DNA of 64,000 nt from Kribbella jejuensis (GTDB lineage Bacteria > Actinomycetota > Actinomycetes > Propionibacteriales > Kribbellaceae). The stretch lies in NCBI RefSeq assembly GCF_006715085.1, contig NZ_VFMM01000001.1, forward strand, positions 1,674,001-1,738,000, given 5' to 3'. Below the pieces are notes generated by a model that had not been told where the DNA came from, did no database searches, and saw only the letters and a list, made by a program, of their open reading frames with translations. The translations under genes were made by a program, and so were the position numbers. Positions 25,734-33,753 of the stretch are shown here, in pieces; the first letter of the stretch is position 1; each line of letters opens with the position of its first letter.

Positions 25734-26150
25734 CTAGGCCTCGGCGGCTTCCTTCACCTTGGTGACGAGCGATTCCCACATGCCTTGGGCATGCTTGGCC
25801 TCTTCTTCGCTGCCGTTGTTGTCCTGCTCGAGCTTCAGGTGCGTATTGCCGGTCAGCGTGTAGGTGAGGGTGTGGTAGTTCTCCGGTACGTCGGGTTGCC
25901 CGGTGAGCGGACTGAAATGCGTCAGCCGCAACAACCGCCCCGGCTCGATCGCGAGAATCTCGCCCTTGTCCTGGAAGGGCTTACCTTCCCACTCCCCACT
26001 CCACGTAATCGGACTCCCCACCTGCCAGTCCGTCTCCACCTCAGCCCCGAACCACAACTCCTTCAACTGCTCGGGATCCGTCAACACGCCCCACACCCGC
26101 TCAGCCGAAGCCTCAATATCAACCTCAGCCACCGCAACAAACCCAGTCAT
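25734..26150 (-). CDS. SRPBCC-domain protein (AHSA1/polyketide-cyclase-like)
   Basis: 138 residues from the ATG at 26150, preceded by GAGGAG; a longer frame starts at 26231 without a good ribosome binding site. START-like fold: VAEVDIEASAERVWGVLTDP at the N-terminus, ELWFGAEVETDWQVGSPITW, GEILAIEPGRLLRLTHFS, and the C-terminal helix HAQGMWESLVTKVKEAAEA. It binds a hydrophobic ligand or acts as a small co-chaperone. The substrate is unknown. Confidence 0.82.
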   Translation of the reverse strand: MTGFVAVAEVDIEASAERVWGVLTDPEQLKELWFGAEVETDWQVGSPITWSGEWEGKPFQDKGEILAIEPGRLLRLTHFSPLTGQPDVPENYHTLTYTLTGNTHLKLEQDNNGSEEEAKHAQGMWESLVTKVKEAAEA

Positions 26151-26374
26151 CACAAACTCCTCTCTCCCCCGACCGTACGGTCCCCACCCCCCCATGCGCT
26201 TGTACAAAAGCGTCAACAACCGCATCCGCACCCCAAACCACCCCGGACGCCCGCGAACGATGCCCTTTCCACGCCGGCCCGGAGGTACATCGCCCGCGGC
26301 GGGGCGGGCACGCCGTCAGTACGAGCGCCGCGCGGGCCGGAGGCAGCCGCCGCGGAGCGGTGTGCTTTCGGGGA

Positions 26375-27292
26375 TTAGTACAGCTCCAGTTCTGGGGTTC
26401 GGGATTTTTGGCGGTGGGTGGTGGGTGGGGTGCCGTAGCGGCGGGTGAATTGGCGGGTGAGGTAGTGGGGGGACTCGAAGCCGACGGCGGCGGCGATCTG
26501 GGCGACGGTCAGGTCGGTGGCGCCGAGGAGTTCGGCGGCGCGTTGGAGGCGTAGGGCGAGTACGACGTTCATGATCGAGTCGCCGACCTGTTCCTTGAAC
26601 AGGTGGGCGAGGCGGGAGACGGAGACCTGCGCCAGCCCCGCCAGCGACGTCAGCGTGTGTGGGCGCGCCGGGTCGGCAGTGATTGCTTCGAGCACGAGGT
26701 GGACGCGTGGGTCCAGGTGCTGGATCTCCCGGCGCAGGCTCGCGACGGCGGTGAGCAGCACCTCCTCGATGCCGTTCATGGTGAGTTCGGTCGCGACGCT
26801 CCGATCGAGCAGGTTGAGCGAGGTATCGCCGGTCGGCGACAACCCGGCGCGCTGCGCGTCGCGGTGCAGCCGGTCGAACGCGGACACCACCCGGTCGGTC
26901 TCCGACGACCGGGTGAGTCGTACGTACGACAACCCGGGCATTGCCTGCGGCAACGACAGCCACGAGTGCCACTCCCGCCGCGGCTGGAAGTGCGCCCACC
27001 ACGACTCCCAGTACGTCCCCACGGTCCCGTAGTCGTGCGGCGTCCCCGGCCGCACGAGTACGACGTCCCCGTGCCGCAGCATCAGCTTGTTGTCTCCGAG
27101 CAGGTACCGGCCGGTCCCCGACGCGGTGTACAGCAGGTACCAGCTGCCCACACCGTCCGGCCGTACGACGCGGTAGTCGCCGCCGCTGTGGAAATGCCCG
27201 GTCACGAGTTTGCTCGGCGGCGGGATCTCGCTGTACAGCTCGATCAGCACCTGGGTAGCAAGATCGTGCTCGAAGTCAGCAGGCTCCGTCAT
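26375..27292 (-). CDS. AraC-family transcriptional regulator
   Basis: 305 residues from the ATG at 27292. An N-terminal AraC-type cupin has SGGDYRVVRPDGVGSWYLLY and LMLRHGDVVLVRPGTPHDYG. The C-terminal double HTH spans about 210-300: LTSLAGLAQVSVSRLAHLFK and LTVAQIAAAVGFESPHYLTR then QFTRRYGTPP. It is divergent, 76 bp apart, from the GH36/sugar-transporter operon, which it probably activates in response to the transported glycoside. The intergenic DNA shows no clear palindrome. Confidence 0.88.
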   Translation of the reverse strand: MTEPADFEHDLATQVLIELYSEIPPPSKLVTGHFHSGGDYRVVRPDGVGSWYLLYTASGTGRYLLGDNKLMLRHGDVVLVRPGTPHDYGTVGTYWESWWAHFQPRREWHSWLSLPQAMPGLSYVRLTRSSETDRVVSAFDRLHRDAQRAGLSPTGDTSLNLLDRSVATELTMNGIEEVLLTAVASLRREIQHLDPRVHLVLEAITADPARPHTLTSLAGLAQVSVSRLAHLFKEQVGDSIMNVVLALRLQRAAELLGATDLTVAQIAAAVGFESPHYLTRQFTRRYGTPPTTHRQKSRTPELELY

Positions 27293-27368
27293 GGTGGATC
27301 CCCTCGTCGGCGCTCCAAGATTAGCGGCACAACAGCAAGATCCTGCACCTAGAAGAATCGAGGGATCC

Positions 27369-28685
27369 GTGCCCTTCCGCCCCGTCGCCGAGCTCGACCA
27401 CGACCCGGACACGCTGGTGTTCGAGCACGGCTGGCAGTCCTGGAGCCCGAGCGGCTGGTACCGGCTCGACGCGCGCCCGCCCCGGCCGACAGCGCCTAAC
27501 CACCACGTGATGGCCTACCGCCCAGGAGTCGAGGCCGGCCGTTTCCAGGGGGAAGGTCTCCTGGCGGTCGCGGCACAAGGCCGAACCACAGTTGTCGCCG
27601 CGCGAACCCCCGACACGGTCCCGTCCATCCGCGCCGAGGCCCACGGCAACAAACTGGTCGTCTCCGCCGACGACGAGGTCGCGATCACGACCAGCACCTC
27701 CGCGAACCCGAACCAGGCGCTCGCCGACTGGGCCGACGCCTTCGCCACCGGCGCGCCGCCGGTCCGCGTGTTCGGCCCGTCCTGGTGCAGCTGGTACGCG
27801 TACTGGGGCAAGGTCACCGAACGCGACGTGATGAACGACGTACGGCAGTTCGACCAGCACGACCTGAGCGTGGATCTGGTACTGCTCGACGAGGGCTACC
27901 AGACCGCGATCGGCGACTGGCTCACGCCGCGCGACGACTTCGGCTCGACCGTTACGCTGGCCGCCGACATCCGCTCGAGCGGGCGCCGCGCCGGCATCTG
28001 GGTCGCCCCGTTCCTCGTCAGCAGCGACAGCGAGACCGCCCGCAAACACCCCGAGTGGCTCGTCCCCGGCATCACAGCCGGGACCAACTGGGGCCACGAG
28101 CAACTGGTCCTCGACGTCACGCACCCCGGCGCCGCGCGCCACCTCCAGGACGTGTTCACCGAGCTGTGCCGCCAGGGCTACGACCACTTCAAGCTCGATT
28201 TCCTGTACGCCGGCGCGATCGACGGACCGCGGTACGAACAGGTCGACGGCATCGCGGCATACCGGCACGGCCTGCGGCTGCTCCGCGAAGCCGTCGGCCC
28301 GAATCGGATCCTGCACGGCTGCGGTGCCCCGATCCTGCCGAGCCTCGGCCTGGTCGACTGTATGCGGATCTCCCCCGACACCGACCCGTTGGTCGAACCA
28401 CCGTCCGGCGACATCAGCCAGCCCGGCCAGCACGGCGCGAGGACGACGTCGGTCGCGCGCGAGTTCCTGCATGGCCGCTGGTGGGCGAACGACTCCGACT
28501 GCCTGATCGTGCGCCCCGACGTGCAGGAACGCGAGCGCTGGGCGAACCACATCGAACAAGCACCCGGCCTCCGGATGTCGAGCGACCCGATCAGCGCCCT
28601 GGACCGCTGGGGCCTGGACCGTACCCGCGAGCTGCTCGTCCCGAGTTCACCGCGGCCGCACCCACTGAAGGACCCTGATGCTTAG
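27369..28685 (+). CDS. GH36-family alpha-galactosidase-like enzyme
   Basis: 438 residues from the GTG at 27369, preceded by GAGGG. It is shorter than the approximately 700-residue GH36 enzymes because the large N-terminal beta-domain is reduced. The (beta/alpha)8 barrel motifs are present: SWCSWYAYWGKVTERDV, DLVLLDEGYQTAIGDWL, GIWVAPFLVSSDS, FKLDFLYAGAIDG (nucleophile Asp in KLDF), LHGCGAPILPSLGLVDCMRI (acid/base Asp region), and GRWWANDSDCL. It starts an operon with two permeases, a binding protein and a dioxygenase, so it likely hydrolyses an imported alpha-galactoside in the cytoplasm. Confidence 0.87.
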   Translation: MPFRPVAELDHDPDTLVFEHGWQSWSPSGWYRLDARPPRPTAPNHHVMAYRPGVEAGRFQGEGLLAVAAQGRTTVVAARTPDTVPSIRAEAHGNKLVVSADDEVAITTSTSANPNQALADWADAFATGAPPVRVFGPSWCSWYAYWGKVTERDVMNDVRQFDQHDLSVDLVLLDEGYQTAIGDWLTPRDDFGSTVTLAADIRSSGRRAGIWVAPFLVSSDSETARKHPEWLVPGITAGTNWGHEQLVLDVTHPGAARHLQDVFTELCRQGYDHFKLDFLYAGAIDGPRYEQVDGIAAYRHGLRLLREAVGPNRILHGCGAPILPSLGLVDCMRISPDTDPLVEPPSGDISQPGQHGARTTSVAREFLHGRWWANDSDCLIVRPDVQERERWANHIEQAPGLRMSSDPISALDRWGLDRTRELLVPSSPRPHPLKDPDA

Positions 28686-29592
28686 GCCCGCGCCCCGCGC
28701 CAAGCGCCGCAACAGAAGAGGCCGCGAGACGGCGGCGGCGTACGCACTCCTCGCCCCGAGCCTGGTCGGCGTCCTCGGCTTCCTGCTCGCACCGGTGCTG
28801 ATCGTCCTGGCGCTCAGCCTGTTCGACTGGAAGTTGCTCTCGACACCTGAATTCATCGGGTTGGCCAACTACCGGAAGCTGTTCGCGGACTCCGGCGTCT
28901 GGCACTCACTCCTGGTCACGCTGTACTACGTCCTGATCTGTGTCCCCGGTACGACGATCCTCTCGCTGCTGCTCGCCCTCCTGGTAGATCGCAAGCTGCG
29001 CGGGATGAAGTACTTCCGCGCTCTACTCGTGATCCCGTGGATGGCGACGCCGGTCACGCTCGGTCTGGTCTGGAGCTGGATCTTCGACCCCGGACGCGGC
29101 GCGCTGAACCAGTTCCTCGGCCTGTTCGGGATCCATGGTCCGGCGTGGCTGTCGTCGCCGGTGCTGGCGATGCCGAGCGTGGCGGCGGTGCACATCTGGC
29201 AGTTCGCCGGCTACAACATGCTGTTCTTCCTGGCCGGCCTGCAGAACATCCCACGATCGTTGCGCGAGGCATCGTCGCTGGACGGCGCCTCCCCGGTCGC
29301 ACACTTCTTCACGATCACGCTTCCGTTGCTGCGGCCAACGATGTTGTTCGTACTGATCACCAATGTGATCGGCTCCTTCCAGGCGTTCGACACGATCTTC
29401 GTGATGACCGAGGGCGGCCCCGGCGACAGTACTGAGGTGACGACGTACCTGATCTACGACGAGGCCTTCAAGAAGTTCGACTTCGGCTACGCGTCGACGA
29501 TCTCGGTCCTGCTGTTCGCGGTCGTGCTGATCGCGACGATCTCCCAGTTCGTGTACTTCGAACGCCGTACCACTTACGAGGTGTCCGCATGA
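28678..29592 (+). CDS. sugar ABC transporter permease (MalF/UgpA type)
   Basis: 304 residues, six helices, overlapping the glycosidase stop by 8 bp. The EAA loop for ATPase docking is EASSLDGASPVAHFFTITLP. Family motifs PSLVGVLGFLLAPV, SLFDW and FEGGPGD-like VMTEGGPGDST are present. No ATPase gene occurs in the operon, so a shared MsiK-type ATPase probably drives it (known for actinobacterial sugar importers). Confidence 0.92.
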   Translation: MLRPAPRAKRRNRRGRETAAAYALLAPSLVGVLGFLLAPVLIVLALSLFDWKLLSTPEFIGLANYRKLFADSGVWHSLLVTLYYVLICVPGTTILSLLLALLVDRKLRGMKYFRALLVIPWMATPVTLGLVWSWIFDPGRGALNQFLGLFGIHGPAWLSSPVLAMPSVAAVHIWQFAGYNMLFFLAGLQNIPRSLREASSLDGASPVAHFFTITLPLLRPTMLFVLITNVIGSFQAFDTIFVMTEGGPGDSTEVTTYLIYDEAFKKFDFGYASTISVLLFAVVLIATISQFVYFERRTTYEVSA

Positions 29593-30398
29593 GACTCCGC
29601 ATCGTCCCGTACGCCGTACTCGTGCTCGGCTGCGTGTTCTCGGTGTTCCCGTACCTGCTCACCCTGCTGACCGCGTTCAAGGGCCCGGGGCAACTGTCCG
29701 AGACGATGCCGTGGGAGCCCGGCCTGCCACCGAGTACGGCGGCGTTCCACCGGCTGTTCGCGTCCGGGTTCGGCGGATACCTGGCCAACACCGCACTCGT
29801 CACGGCCGGAATCACCCTCGGCCAGATCGTGTTCGCGATCCTCGCGGCATACGCCTTCGCCCGGCTCTCGTTCCCGGGGCGGGACGCGCTGTTCTGGGTG
29901 TATTTGTCGACACTGATGGTGCCACCGGTGGTCACGATGATCCCGCTGTACCTGATGATGCAGAAGCTCGGCCTGGTCGACACGTGGGCCGGGTTGATGC
30001 TGCCGACGATGCTCGGTACGCCGTACGCGATCTTCCTGCTCCGCCAGTTCTTCCGCGGCATTCCCGCGGATCTCGAGGACGCGGCCCGGATCGACGGCGC
30101 CGGGCGGGTCCGGACGCTGGTGTCGATCGTGCTGCCGCTGTCGAAACCGATCCTGGTCACCGTCACCACGCTCGCCGTGGTGGCGAACTGGAACAGCTTC
30201 CTCTGGCCGCTGATCATCACCAGCAGCGAGAACAAGCGGCTGCTCTCGGTCGGGATCGCCTTGTTCAAGGGGGAAATCGGCGTCGACTACAACGCCGTCA
30301 TGGCGGGCAGCCTGATCGCGCTGGCGCCGCTGCTCGTGCTGTTCATCGTCTTCCAGCGCTTCATCGTCCGCTCGGTCGCCGTTACCGGGCTCAAGTAG
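29589..30398 (+). CDS. sugar ABC transporter permease (MalG/UgpE type)
   Basis: 269 residues, 4-bp overlap with the previous gene. It has six helices, with the N-terminal helix (YAVLVLGCVFSVFPYLLTLL). The EAA loop is EDAARIDGAGRVRTLVSIVL. The stretch ILAAYAFARLSFPGRDALFW is characteristic. It forms the heterodimeric channel with the preceding permease. Confidence 0.92.
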   Translation: MRLRIVPYAVLVLGCVFSVFPYLLTLLTAFKGPGQLSETMPWEPGLPPSTAAFHRLFASGFGGYLANTALVTAGITLGQIVFAILAAYAFARLSFPGRDALFWVYLSTLMVPPVVTMIPLYLMMQKLGLVDTWAGLMLPTMLGTPYAIFLLRQFFRGIPADLEDAARIDGAGRVRTLVSIVLPLSKPILVTVTTLAVVANWNSFLWPLIITSSENKRLLSVGIALFKGEIGVDYNAVMAGSLIALAPLLVLFIVFQRFIVRSVAVTGLK

Positions 30399-30410
30399 TC
30401 GGAGGCTCTC

Positions 30411-31682
30411 ATGTCTTTGTCCAGGAGGACTTTTCTGATCGGCGCGGGGAGTGTGCTCGCGCTGGCCGGCTGCGGCTCGTCGGACAACAAGGCAAGCAGT
30501 GGCGGCAAGGTCGAGCTCGTGTACCGGCTCTGGGACGAGCAGCAGGAGGTCGGGTACAAGACCGTCTTCGCTGAGTTCACCAAGGAGAACCCGGACATCA
30601 CCGTGCGGATGGAGGTGCTGCCCTGGGACCAGTACTGGACGAAGCTCACCACCGAACTGGCCAGCGGCAAGGCGCCGGACGTGTTCTGGCTGACCGTCGA
30701 CTACTTCCCTGACTTTGCCGGCAAGGGTGTACTGGCGCCGCTCGACGACCTGATCTCGAAGGCCGGGCTGAAGCTCGACTCGTACCACCCGAACGTCGTC
30801 CAGTCGTACAAGTTCGAGGACAAACAGCTGGGCATGCCGAAGGACATGGGCATCGTCGGGCTGCTCTACAACAAGACCCTGGTCCAGAAGGCCGGCATCG
30901 CGATGCCGAAGGAGTTGACCTGGGCGCCGGACGGTTCGGGCAGCTTCCTCGAGATTGCCCGCAAGCTCACGGTCGGCGACAAGCAGTGGGGTTTCTGCTC
31001 CTGGAACCACAGCCAGACCCAGTGGCTGAACTGGATCGCGTCGAACGGCGGCCACGCGATGGACAAGCCGTACGGCACCTTCGACTTCGCCGGAGAGAAG
31101 TCCGTCGAGGCGCTGCAGTTCGCCCGCGACCTGGTGTTCAAGTGGAAGGTGTCGCCGGACGGTACCCGTACCAACCCGCCGACCGGCCAGGCAACCGAGA
31201 TGTTCTACCGCGGCGAGGTCGCGATGTTCCCGGCGAACAACGCGCTGCTGCCGTTCGCGCTGCCCGAGGTGAAGTTCCCGATCGGCGTCACGTCGATGCC
31301 GGCCGGACCGGCCGGTCGGACCGTGGTGATCAACGGGCTGGCCGAGGCGATGTTCGCCAAGACCAAGCATCCGGACGAAGCGGGAAAACTGGTCGCGTTC
31401 CTCGGCTCGGAGAAGGCGCAACGGCTGATGGGCGACGCCGGTTACATCATCCCGGCGCTGAACGACGCGGGCGCCGGCTACAAGGCGTTCTGGAAGAAGA
31501 AGAACATCGACGTCCAGCCGTTCCTCGACTCCGCCGCCGGCAGCACCGTCAACCTCCCGATCGCCGAGGGCTGGACCGCCAAGTCCCCGGAAATCAACAA
31601 GGCCGTCAACGACCTCTACCTGAACAAGATCCCGGTCGCCGACATCGCCGCTTCCATGGACAAGATCGGAAACGACAAATGA
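30411..31682 (+). CDS. sugar-binding lipoprotein of the ABC importer
   Basis: 423 residues, CUT1-type solute-binding protein. The Tat-like signal SLSRRTFLIGAGSVLALAGC ends in the lipobox LAGC (Cys near 22), so it is anchored outside the membrane. The mature protein shows the usual motifs PDVFWLTVDYFPDFAGKGVL, then PKDMGIVGLLYNKTLVQKAG, and the C-terminal EAGKLVAFLGSEKAQRLMG. The neighbours imply a galactoside or related oligosaccharide ligand. Confidence 0.92.
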   Translation: MSLSRRTFLIGAGSVLALAGCGSSDNKASSGGKVELVYRLWDEQQEVGYKTVFAEFTKENPDITVRMEVLPWDQYWTKLTTELASGKAPDVFWLTVDYFPDFAGKGVLAPLDDLISKAGLKLDSYHPNVVQSYKFEDKQLGMPKDMGIVGLLYNKTLVQKAGIAMPKELTWAPDGSGSFLEIARKLTVGDKQWGFCSWNHSQTQWLNWIASNGGHAMDKPYGTFDFAGEKSVEALQFARDLVFKWKVSPDGTRTNPPTGQATEMFYRGEVAMFPANNALLPFALPEVKFPIGVTSMPAGPAGRTVVINGLAEAMFAKTKHPDEAGKLVAFLGSEKAQRLMGDAGYIIPALNDAGAGYKAFWKKKNIDVQPFLDSAAGSTVNLPIAEGWTAKSPEINKAVNDLYLNKIPVADIAASMDKIGNDK

Positions 31683-32590
31683 AGGAACTGACCGATTCGT
31701 ACGACGATGTGCAGGACGTCGGCGTGCTGCGGGAAAGGTTGTCGAATGACGGCTACTTGTTCTTCAGGGGGCTCTTGCCTACCGATGTGGTGGGAGCTGT
31801 GCATGAGCAACTGGCGCGGATTCTGTATGACAGTGACTGGCTGGCGCGGGAGGCCGATCCTCGGGAGTTGATCGCTTCGGGGCGGGCTGTGGAGGAGGGG
31901 TCGGCGGGGTTCTTCGGGGCGTATACGGCGATCCAGAGCACCGAGGCGTTCCACCGGCTCGCCGTACGGCCCGAGCTGCTCGACCTGGCGGGACGGTTGC
32001 TCGGGGAAGAGGCGTTCGCGCATCCGGCGCACATCTGCCGGATCGCGCCCCCGTCGCCCGGGGCGAACCCGACGCCGATCCATCAGGACTACCGGTTCAT
32101 CCAGGGGTCCGTGGACACGCTGACCACCTGGTTGCCGTTGAGCCCGGCACCGCCCGAGATCGGCGGATTGCGGGTGTACGCCGGTTCACCACGGCTCGGC
32201 GTACTTCCGGTGAAGGCGTCCGACGGGCCGGGGATGATGCGCGCCGAGGCTGACGAGAACCACCCGGAGTGGCGGACGACGTCGTACCGACCGGGCGATG
32301 TACTCCTGTTCGGAAGCCTCACCGTGCACGGCGCGATGCCGAACCGGACGAACCAGCTGCGGTTGTCGGCCGACTTCCGCTACCAGGCGCTGAGCGCACC
32401 AATGGCTCGCGACCTGCTCGGCACGGGGAAGCCGCACTACCACCCAGACGTCCCGGACTTCCCGACTCTCACTCGCGGCTGGACCTCGACGGACTGCGTC
32501 GAAGTCCCACCCGGAGTGAACTTCGTGGGCCGCTGGGACCCGCGAGTGGACGATGTCCCCACGCCGGCGTCGCGCTTCGCGTACGTCTGA
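31679..32590 (+). CDS. phytanoyl-CoA dioxygenase family (Fe(II)/2-oxoglutarate) protein
   Basis: 303 residues, ATGA overlap with the binding-protein gene. Double-stranded beta-helix oxygenase with the iron triad HxD...H: PIHQDYRF near residue 138 and LTVHGAMPNRTNQLRLSADF near 222, with the 2-oxoglutarate Arg after it. PhyH relatives hydroxylate lipids, amino acids or sugar-like metabolites. Placement as the last gene of a sugar-uptake operon suggests that it oxidises a product of the imported glycoside. The substrate is unknown. Confidence 0.85.
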   Translation: MKELTDSYDDVQDVGVLRERLSNDGYLFFRGLLPTDVVGAVHEQLARILYDSDWLAREADPRELIASGRAVEEGSAGFFGAYTAIQSTEAFHRLAVRPELLDLAGRLLGEEAFAHPAHICRIAPPSPGANPTPIHQDYRFIQGSVDTLTTWLPLSPAPPEIGGLRVYAGSPRLGVLPVKASDGPGMMRAEADENHPEWRTTSYRPGDVLLFGSLTVHGAMPNRTNQLRLSADFRYQALSAPMARDLLGTGKPHYHPDVPDFPTLTRGWTSTDCVEVPPGVNFVGRWDPRVDDVPTPASRFAYV

Positions 32591-32662
32591 ACACCGGAGG
32601 TGCACCAGCCGGCCGAACGCCTCGCGACAGTTGCCGGACTACACCTGAGGAGCGGACCTGTG

Positions 32663-32744
32663 CCACTCACCAACCGGCGTACAGCTGCCGGGTGCACGCT
32701 TGGCCGGGCGTGCCCGGCCCGCGTCGGTGCGGGTTGGTGAGTGG
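32663..32744. terminator. compound inverted repeat between convergent genes
   Basis: CCACTCACCAACC (32663-32675) pairs perfectly with GGTTGGTGAGTGG (32732-32744). Inside, GCCGGG..CACG near 32687 pairs with CGTG.CCCGGC ending near 32718. The nested stems sit between the dioxygenase and the convergent oxidoreductase and probably act as a bidirectional terminator. Confidence 0.55.
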
Positions 32745-32755
32745 TGGGGGTCCGC

Positions 32756-33667
32756 CTACGGGCGGATCACGATCTTGCCGCGGGCGTGGCCGGACTCACT
32801 GAGCGCCTGGGCCTGGGCGGCTTCTTCGAGTGGGAACGTCGCGGCGATCCGGATCGTGAGCTTGCCGTCGGCGGCCGCTTGGAGCTGGGCGTCGAGGGTG
32901 GCGCGGACCGCCTCCGGGGTGCCGGTGCCGCCGGAGGAGGTCTGGATGCCGAGCGCGGCGGCCGCGAAGTCGGCGATGGTGACGATCCGGTCGGTGCCAC
33001 CCCGGAGCTCGATCGACTCCTCCAGACCGCCCTGTCCGGCGGTGTCGAACACCGCATCGACCCCCTGCGGAGCAGCTTCGCGGACCCGCTCGAGCAGCCC
33101 GTCGCCGTACGCCACCGGGATCGCGCCGATGGCGCGGAGGTAGTCATGGTTGGCGGCCGACGCCGTACCGATCACCGTCAGCCCTGCGGCCACGGCAAGC
33201 TGAACGGCCACCGAGCCGACCGCACCCGCGGCGCCGTGGATCAGGATCGTCTCGCCCGCTTTCACGTCGAGCAGATCCAGCACCCGCTGCGCTGTTTCAC
33301 CAGCGACCGGTATGCCGACCGCCTGCTCCCAGCTGAGACCCGCGGGCTTGTGCGTCACGTTGCCGCCGAGCGCGTACTCGGCGTACGCACCGCCGGCGGA
33401 CCAGCCGACGACCTCGTCGCCGACCGCGAACCCCGCGCCCTCACCGGCCTCGTCGACCACCCCGGCGACCTCGAACCCCGGGACGGCCGGGAACTTCGCC
33501 GGCGCGAAGTCCTTCGTGAAACCGCGCCGGATCTTGGTGTCGTACGGGTTCACACCGGCCGCCTGCACCTTGATCCGCACCTGCCCGGGGCCCGCATGCG
33601 GCTCCGGCACGTCCTGCACCTGGAGTACACCGGGATCGCCGTACTCCTCGAACACCACCGCGCGCAT
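32756..33667 (-). CDS. zinc-independent NADPH:quinone oxidoreductase-like (MDR family)
   Basis: 303 residues. It has a GroES-like N-domain (MRAVVFEEYGDPGVLQVQDV, GPGQVRIKVQAAGVNPYDTK) and a Rossmann domain (ILIHGAAGAVGSVAVQLA, the AAGGVG-type motif). The zinc-ligand Cys/His set of alcohol dehydrogenases is missing, so this is the QOR/CurA-like branch. The C-terminus is FPLEEAAQAQALSESGHARGK, with the usual GKIVI ending. The physiological substrate is unknown. Confidence 0.87.
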   Translation of the reverse strand: MRAVVFEEYGDPGVLQVQDVPEPHAGPGQVRIKVQAAGVNPYDTKIRRGFTKDFAPAKFPAVPGFEVAGVVDEAGEGAGFAVGDEVVGWSAGGAYAEYALGGNVTHKPAGLSWEQAVGIPVAGETAQRVLDLLDVKAGETILIHGAAGAVGSVAVQLAVAAGLTVIGTASAANHDYLRAIGAIPVAYGDGLLERVREAAPQGVDAVFDTAGQGGLEESIELRGGTDRIVTIADFAAAALGIQTSSGGTGTPEAVRATLDAQLQAAADGKLTIRIAATFPLEEAAQAQALSESGHARGKIVIRP

Positions 33668-33708
33668 CGGACCGCCTCCAAAGAATGGTTGTTGCTACAA
33701 GAAAGGCT

Positions 33709-33741
33709 GCGCCGCCGCCGGGCATTCCCGGACGGCGGCGC
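33709..33741 (-). terminator. metG terminator hairpin
   Basis: GCGCCGCCG (33709-33717) pairs with CGGCGGCGC (33733-33741), extended by the inner GGG/CCC around a CATT loop, 13 bp past the metG stop. Confidence 0.75.
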
Positions 33742-33753
33742 GAATTTCTGCGA

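Noticed and set aside
26171..26182. Palindrome GACCGTACGGTC before the SRPBCC gene as an operator
   Set aside because: Only 12 bp, single copy, and GTAC/CGTACG words are very frequent in this genome, so chance is likely.
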